From: Acidimicrobiia bacterium
GTDB lineage: Bacteria; Actinomycetota; Acidimicrobiia; Acidimicrobiales; SKKL01
Reading direction: 5' to 3'
NCBI GenBank assembly: GCA_041676705.1
Contig: JBAYRL010000003.1
Span: 1-64,000, forward strand
DNA: 64,000 bases
A program made the translations under genes and the position numbers. Below the pieces are notes generated by a model. It saw only the letters and a list, made by a program, of their open reading frames with translations, did no database searches and was not told the origin of the DNA. Positions 61,853 to 64,000 of the stretch are shown one piece after another (the first letter of the stretch is position 1; each line of letters begins with the position of its first letter).

Positions 61853-63025
61853 TTAGCGAACCCGTTCGATGGCACTGGCTGACCTCGTGATCAAACCTTT
61901 TGTTTCGAGGAGCGTCAAACGCAATGACAGCTCGGCGAGTGAGAGCCCTGCCCGTTCAGCCAGTTCATCAAGCATTACGGGCTGCCATCCGAGATGGTCC
62001 AACAACGCTGCGTCGCCTTGATCGAGACCCGCAGCGGAACTTGAGTCGTGTGTTGGGCCCGTATTGGAAGGATCGCTCGGCGGTACTTCCACTGCACCGC
62101 TTAGACCCAAGGCCACTAGGACATCATCTAGTTGACAAATTGGTGTCATACCATCGGCTATTAAACGGTTTGATCCTGATGAGGCCGGGCTCCTGATTGA
62201 TCCAGGCACCGCCATTACCAAACGATCCCGCTTAAGGGCTTCCTCGGCAGTCAACAGCGAACCACCCCGCTCGTGCGACTCAACGACAACCAAAATTTTG
62301 CTCAGCGCTGCGATCAAACGATTACGAGCTGGGAAATGCCATTTTTGAGCCACCGTCCCAAGAGGCCATTCGCTTAACAAGACTCCTCGTTCGGCCACCT
62401 GCTGCCAAAGCTTGTTGTGAGCTTTGGGATACACAACGTCAAGTCCGCTAGCCACGACCCCAATGGGCGCACCTGGTGAGACCCGGCCAGCCGAGCCTGC
62501 TAGCACTCCTCGATGGGCCGCACCGTCAATCCCGAGCGCCAAACCAGAGACGATGTTAATACCGGCAGTGGCTAATAGATCGGCCAGTTCATAGGCTATT
62601 TGATTGCCAAAAGTGGTGGCGGCACGAGTGCCTACTATACCCACGCTGGTGGCTTGAGTGAGGTGAATGTTACCGCGGGCGAAAACCACCATCGGTGGTT
62701 CGATATCGAGTGCTATAGAAGAAGGGAAACGCGGCGAACCCAACGGGATAATGTCGACACCCGCCCTCTGGTGGTGCTGGTACAACACCTCAGGGACTAT
62801 GTCTCGGGCCGCTCTAGCCCAAGATTCAGCCAAGTTCGCGGCCTGTGGCCCAACCGTGCGCGCAACACCTGCATAACGAGTCCATGAAGCACTCTGCAGC
62901 TTTTGCCAGGCCTGCTGAAAACCAAATCGTCGCACTAGAGCCGACATGCGGATGGGACCCATGAGGGGCAAACTTGCTATTGCAACCGCGGCGGCTTGTG
63001 TTTCTTCCGACTCAAGCTGCTCCAT
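61853..63025 (-). CDS. dprA: DNA-processing protein DprA
   Basis: Binds incoming single-stranded DNA in natural transformation and loads RecA. The protein (390 residues from ATG 63025) has an N-terminal helical region, the Rossmann-like DNA-binding core (SVGIVGTRAATTFGNQIAYELADLL; IVSGLALGIDGAAHRGVL; FPARNRLIAALS) and a C-terminal winged helix (MLDELAERAGLSLAELSLRLTLLETKGLI). The start at 63025 is preceded by AAAGG; an ATG at 63049 is also in frame. It overlaps the comM end by 14 bases. Confidence 0.94.
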   Translation of the reverse strand: MEQLESEETQAAAVAIASLPLMGPIRMSALVRRFGFQQAWQKLQSASWTRYAGVARTVGPQAANLAESWARAARDIVPEVLYQHHQRAGVDIIPLGSPRFPSSIALDIEPPMVVFARGNIHLTQATSVGIVGTRAATTFGNQIAYELADLLATAGINIVSGLALGIDGAAHRGVLAGSAGRVSPGAPIGVVASGLDVVYPKAHNKLWQQVAERGVLLSEWPLGTVAQKWHFPARNRLIAALSKILVVVESHERGGSLLTAEEALKRDRLVMAVPGSIRSPASSGSNRLIADGMTPICQLDDVLVALGLSGAVEVPPSDPSNTGPTHDSSSAAGLDQGDAALLDHLGWQPVMLDELAERAGLSLAELSLRLTLLETKGLITRSASAIERVR

Positions 63026-64000
63026 AGGACGACCTTTCGGGGTGACCATGCAACATGGAACTTGACCGCAGCTGCAACGCCAACGCTAGATGTTCATCAC
63101 TGAGTGGACCATCGTCGTCTTTGCAGTCAGCGATAGTGAGCGCGACACGCCGCACCCGATGCAAACCACGACCGCTTAAATAGCCGGTGCGTAATAAGGC
63201 TTCCACAATTGTTTTTGCACTCTTGGAAAGTGGTGCCCAATGATCGAGTTCATTGCTAGGTAGCAGTGCATTGCAGGTAACACCACGTTCTTGGGCCTTG
63301 GCCCGCGCTGCTAAGACCCTACGGGCCACCACCGCTGTAGATTCCGCACTGGCGCTTGAGAGCAAATCGGTTGGTGCTGGCGGAGCGATATCTATACGCA
63401 GGTCGAAACGGTCGAGAATTGGTCCCGATAGCCGCCGTCGGTAACGCTGCCGCATCGAAATCGAACACTGACAGGAAGCCGAGGTCATTCCGTAGCCGCA
63501 AGGACATGGATTCATTGCAGCCACCAACAGCACCCTCGCCGGGAAAGTTACGGTGCCAGATGCTCGACTTACACGAATCACGCCTTCTTCTAAGGGCTGG
63601 CGCAGTGCGTCGATCGTAGCAGCGGCGAATTCGCCCAGTTCATCAAGAAAGAGCACCCCATGGTGAGCTAGCGAAATTTCACCGGGACGCATCTGTGCGT
63701 AACCACCACCGGTGATGGCCACCGTTGATGCCCCATGGTGTGGAGCTCGAAACGGAGCGTGGGTAACAAGCCCGTTGTTGATTGGAAGACCACCCGCCGA
63801 GTGAATGCGGGTGACTTCAAGCGACTGGACCTGTTCGAGCGGCGGTAATAACCCAACCAAGCGATTGGCCAACATGCTTTTGCCCGACCCCGGAGGACCG
63901 ACCATCAGCAAGTGGTGTCCACCAGCGGCCGCTAGTTCCACCGCCAAACGGGCAAACGGTTGACCTTTCACATCGGCCAAGTCGTCAAATTTAGGTGGAA
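63012..64000 (-). CDS. comM: YifB/ComM family Mg chelatase-like AAA ATPase (partial)
   Basis: The C-terminal part of a ComM/YifB protein; the frame runs off the window end, so the N-terminal Lon-like domain is missing. Visible are Walker A VGPPGSGKSMLANRLVG, FRAPHHGASTVAITGGG, Walker B HHGVLFLDELGEFAAATIDALRQPLEEG, AAMNPCPCGY with a cysteine cluster, and GPILDRFDLRIDI. ComM is a hexameric helicase that aids branch migration in natural transformation. It overlaps dprA by 14 bases, so the two are coupled. Confidence 0.95.
   Translation of the reverse strand, partial: PPKFDDLADVKGQPFARLAVELAAAGGHHLLMVGPPGSGKSMLANRLVGLLPPLEQVQSLEVTRIHSAGGLPINNGLVTHAPFRAPHHGASTVAITGGGYAQMRPGEISLAHHGVLFLDELGEFAAATIDALRQPLEEGVIRVSRASGTVTFPARVLLVAAMNPCPCGYGMTSASCQCSISMRQRYRRRLSGPILDRFDLRIDIAPPAPTDLLSSASAESTAVVARRVLAARAKAQERGVTCNALLPSNELDHWAPLSKSAKTIVEALLRTGYLSGRGLHRVRRVALTIADCKDDDGPLSDEHLALALQLRSSSMLHGHPERSSYGAA

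Noticed and set aside
1..64000. tRNA, rRNA, tmRNA, CRISPR arrays, insertion sequences and prophage.
   Set aside because: No T-loop-type GTTCGAATC with an acceptor stem, no regularly spaced repeats, no transposase or terminal inverted repeats were found; the only recombinase is a housekeeping Xer.

Overview
This window is ordinary, densely coded bacterial chromosome: about 57 protein genes, no tRNA or rRNA, no insertion sequence, no CRISPR. It fits an actinobacterium (Actinomycetota), most likely of class Acidimicrobiia, with moderate GC. The reasons are LexA boxes of the GAAC-N4-GTTC type, a WhiG/FliA-type sigma factor beside rpsB, an F420-type luciferase-like oxidoreductase, a B12-dependent class II ribonucleotide reductase next to nrdR and lexA, and gene order matching the conserved actinobacterial core block. 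The class is inference; the phylum is well supported.

Layout. 1-5.3 kb: nrdJ, a RibD-like reductase, nrdR and a small membrane protein that shares LexA boxes with lexA. 5.5-7.9 kb: lexA-purK-purE on the plus strand. 7.9-14.9 kb (minus): dapC-like aminotransferase, hflX, miaA, an APH(3')-like kinase, miaB, recA. 15.2-25 kb: msrB (plus), then LLM oxidoreductase, cinA, pgsA, rimO, ftsK, rnj, dapA (minus). 25-31 kb: surf1, rsgA, nitroreductase, acyl-CoA synthetase (minus), a DedA-like protein (plus), dapB. 31-37 kb: pnp, rpsO, riboflavin synthase, dus and two unknown membrane proteins. 37-39.4 kb: acyl-CoA dehydrogenase and thioesterase. 39.4-48.4 kb: the rimP-nusA-ylxR-infB-rbfA-truB-ribF translation operon and proS. 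48.6-49.8 kb: an MFS transporter. 49.8-58.1 kb: rpsB-tsf-pyrH-frr-cdsA-dxr-rseP-ispG (minus). 58.2-64 kb: an envelope protein combining a LytM-like and a lipase-like domain, a sigma factor, xerC, dprA and the start of the comM block.

The genes serve information processing (RNR and its repressor, SOS control, RecA, FtsK, XerC, DprA, ComM; tRNA modification by MiaA/MiaB/Dus/TruB; RNase J and PNPase decay; translation initiation and ribosome assembly), DAP/lysine synthesis (dapA, dapB, dapC), purine and flavin synthesis, isoprenoid and phospholipid synthesis (dxr, ispG, cdsA, pgsA) and acyl-CoA metabolism. Compared with the usual actinobacterial order, recX, dapF, a pepR-type M16 peptidase and thyX are absent from their customary places.

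Points most worth a second look: a 605-residue exported protein joining an apparently dead LytM domain to a serine-hydrolase domain; a small single-span membrane protein divergent from lexA under two LexA boxes and upstream of nrdR; a ylxR gene with no ATG/GTG/TTG start before its signature motif; an MFS gene whose natural N-terminus is cut by an in-frame TAG; and an APH(3')-like kinase between miaA and miaB.
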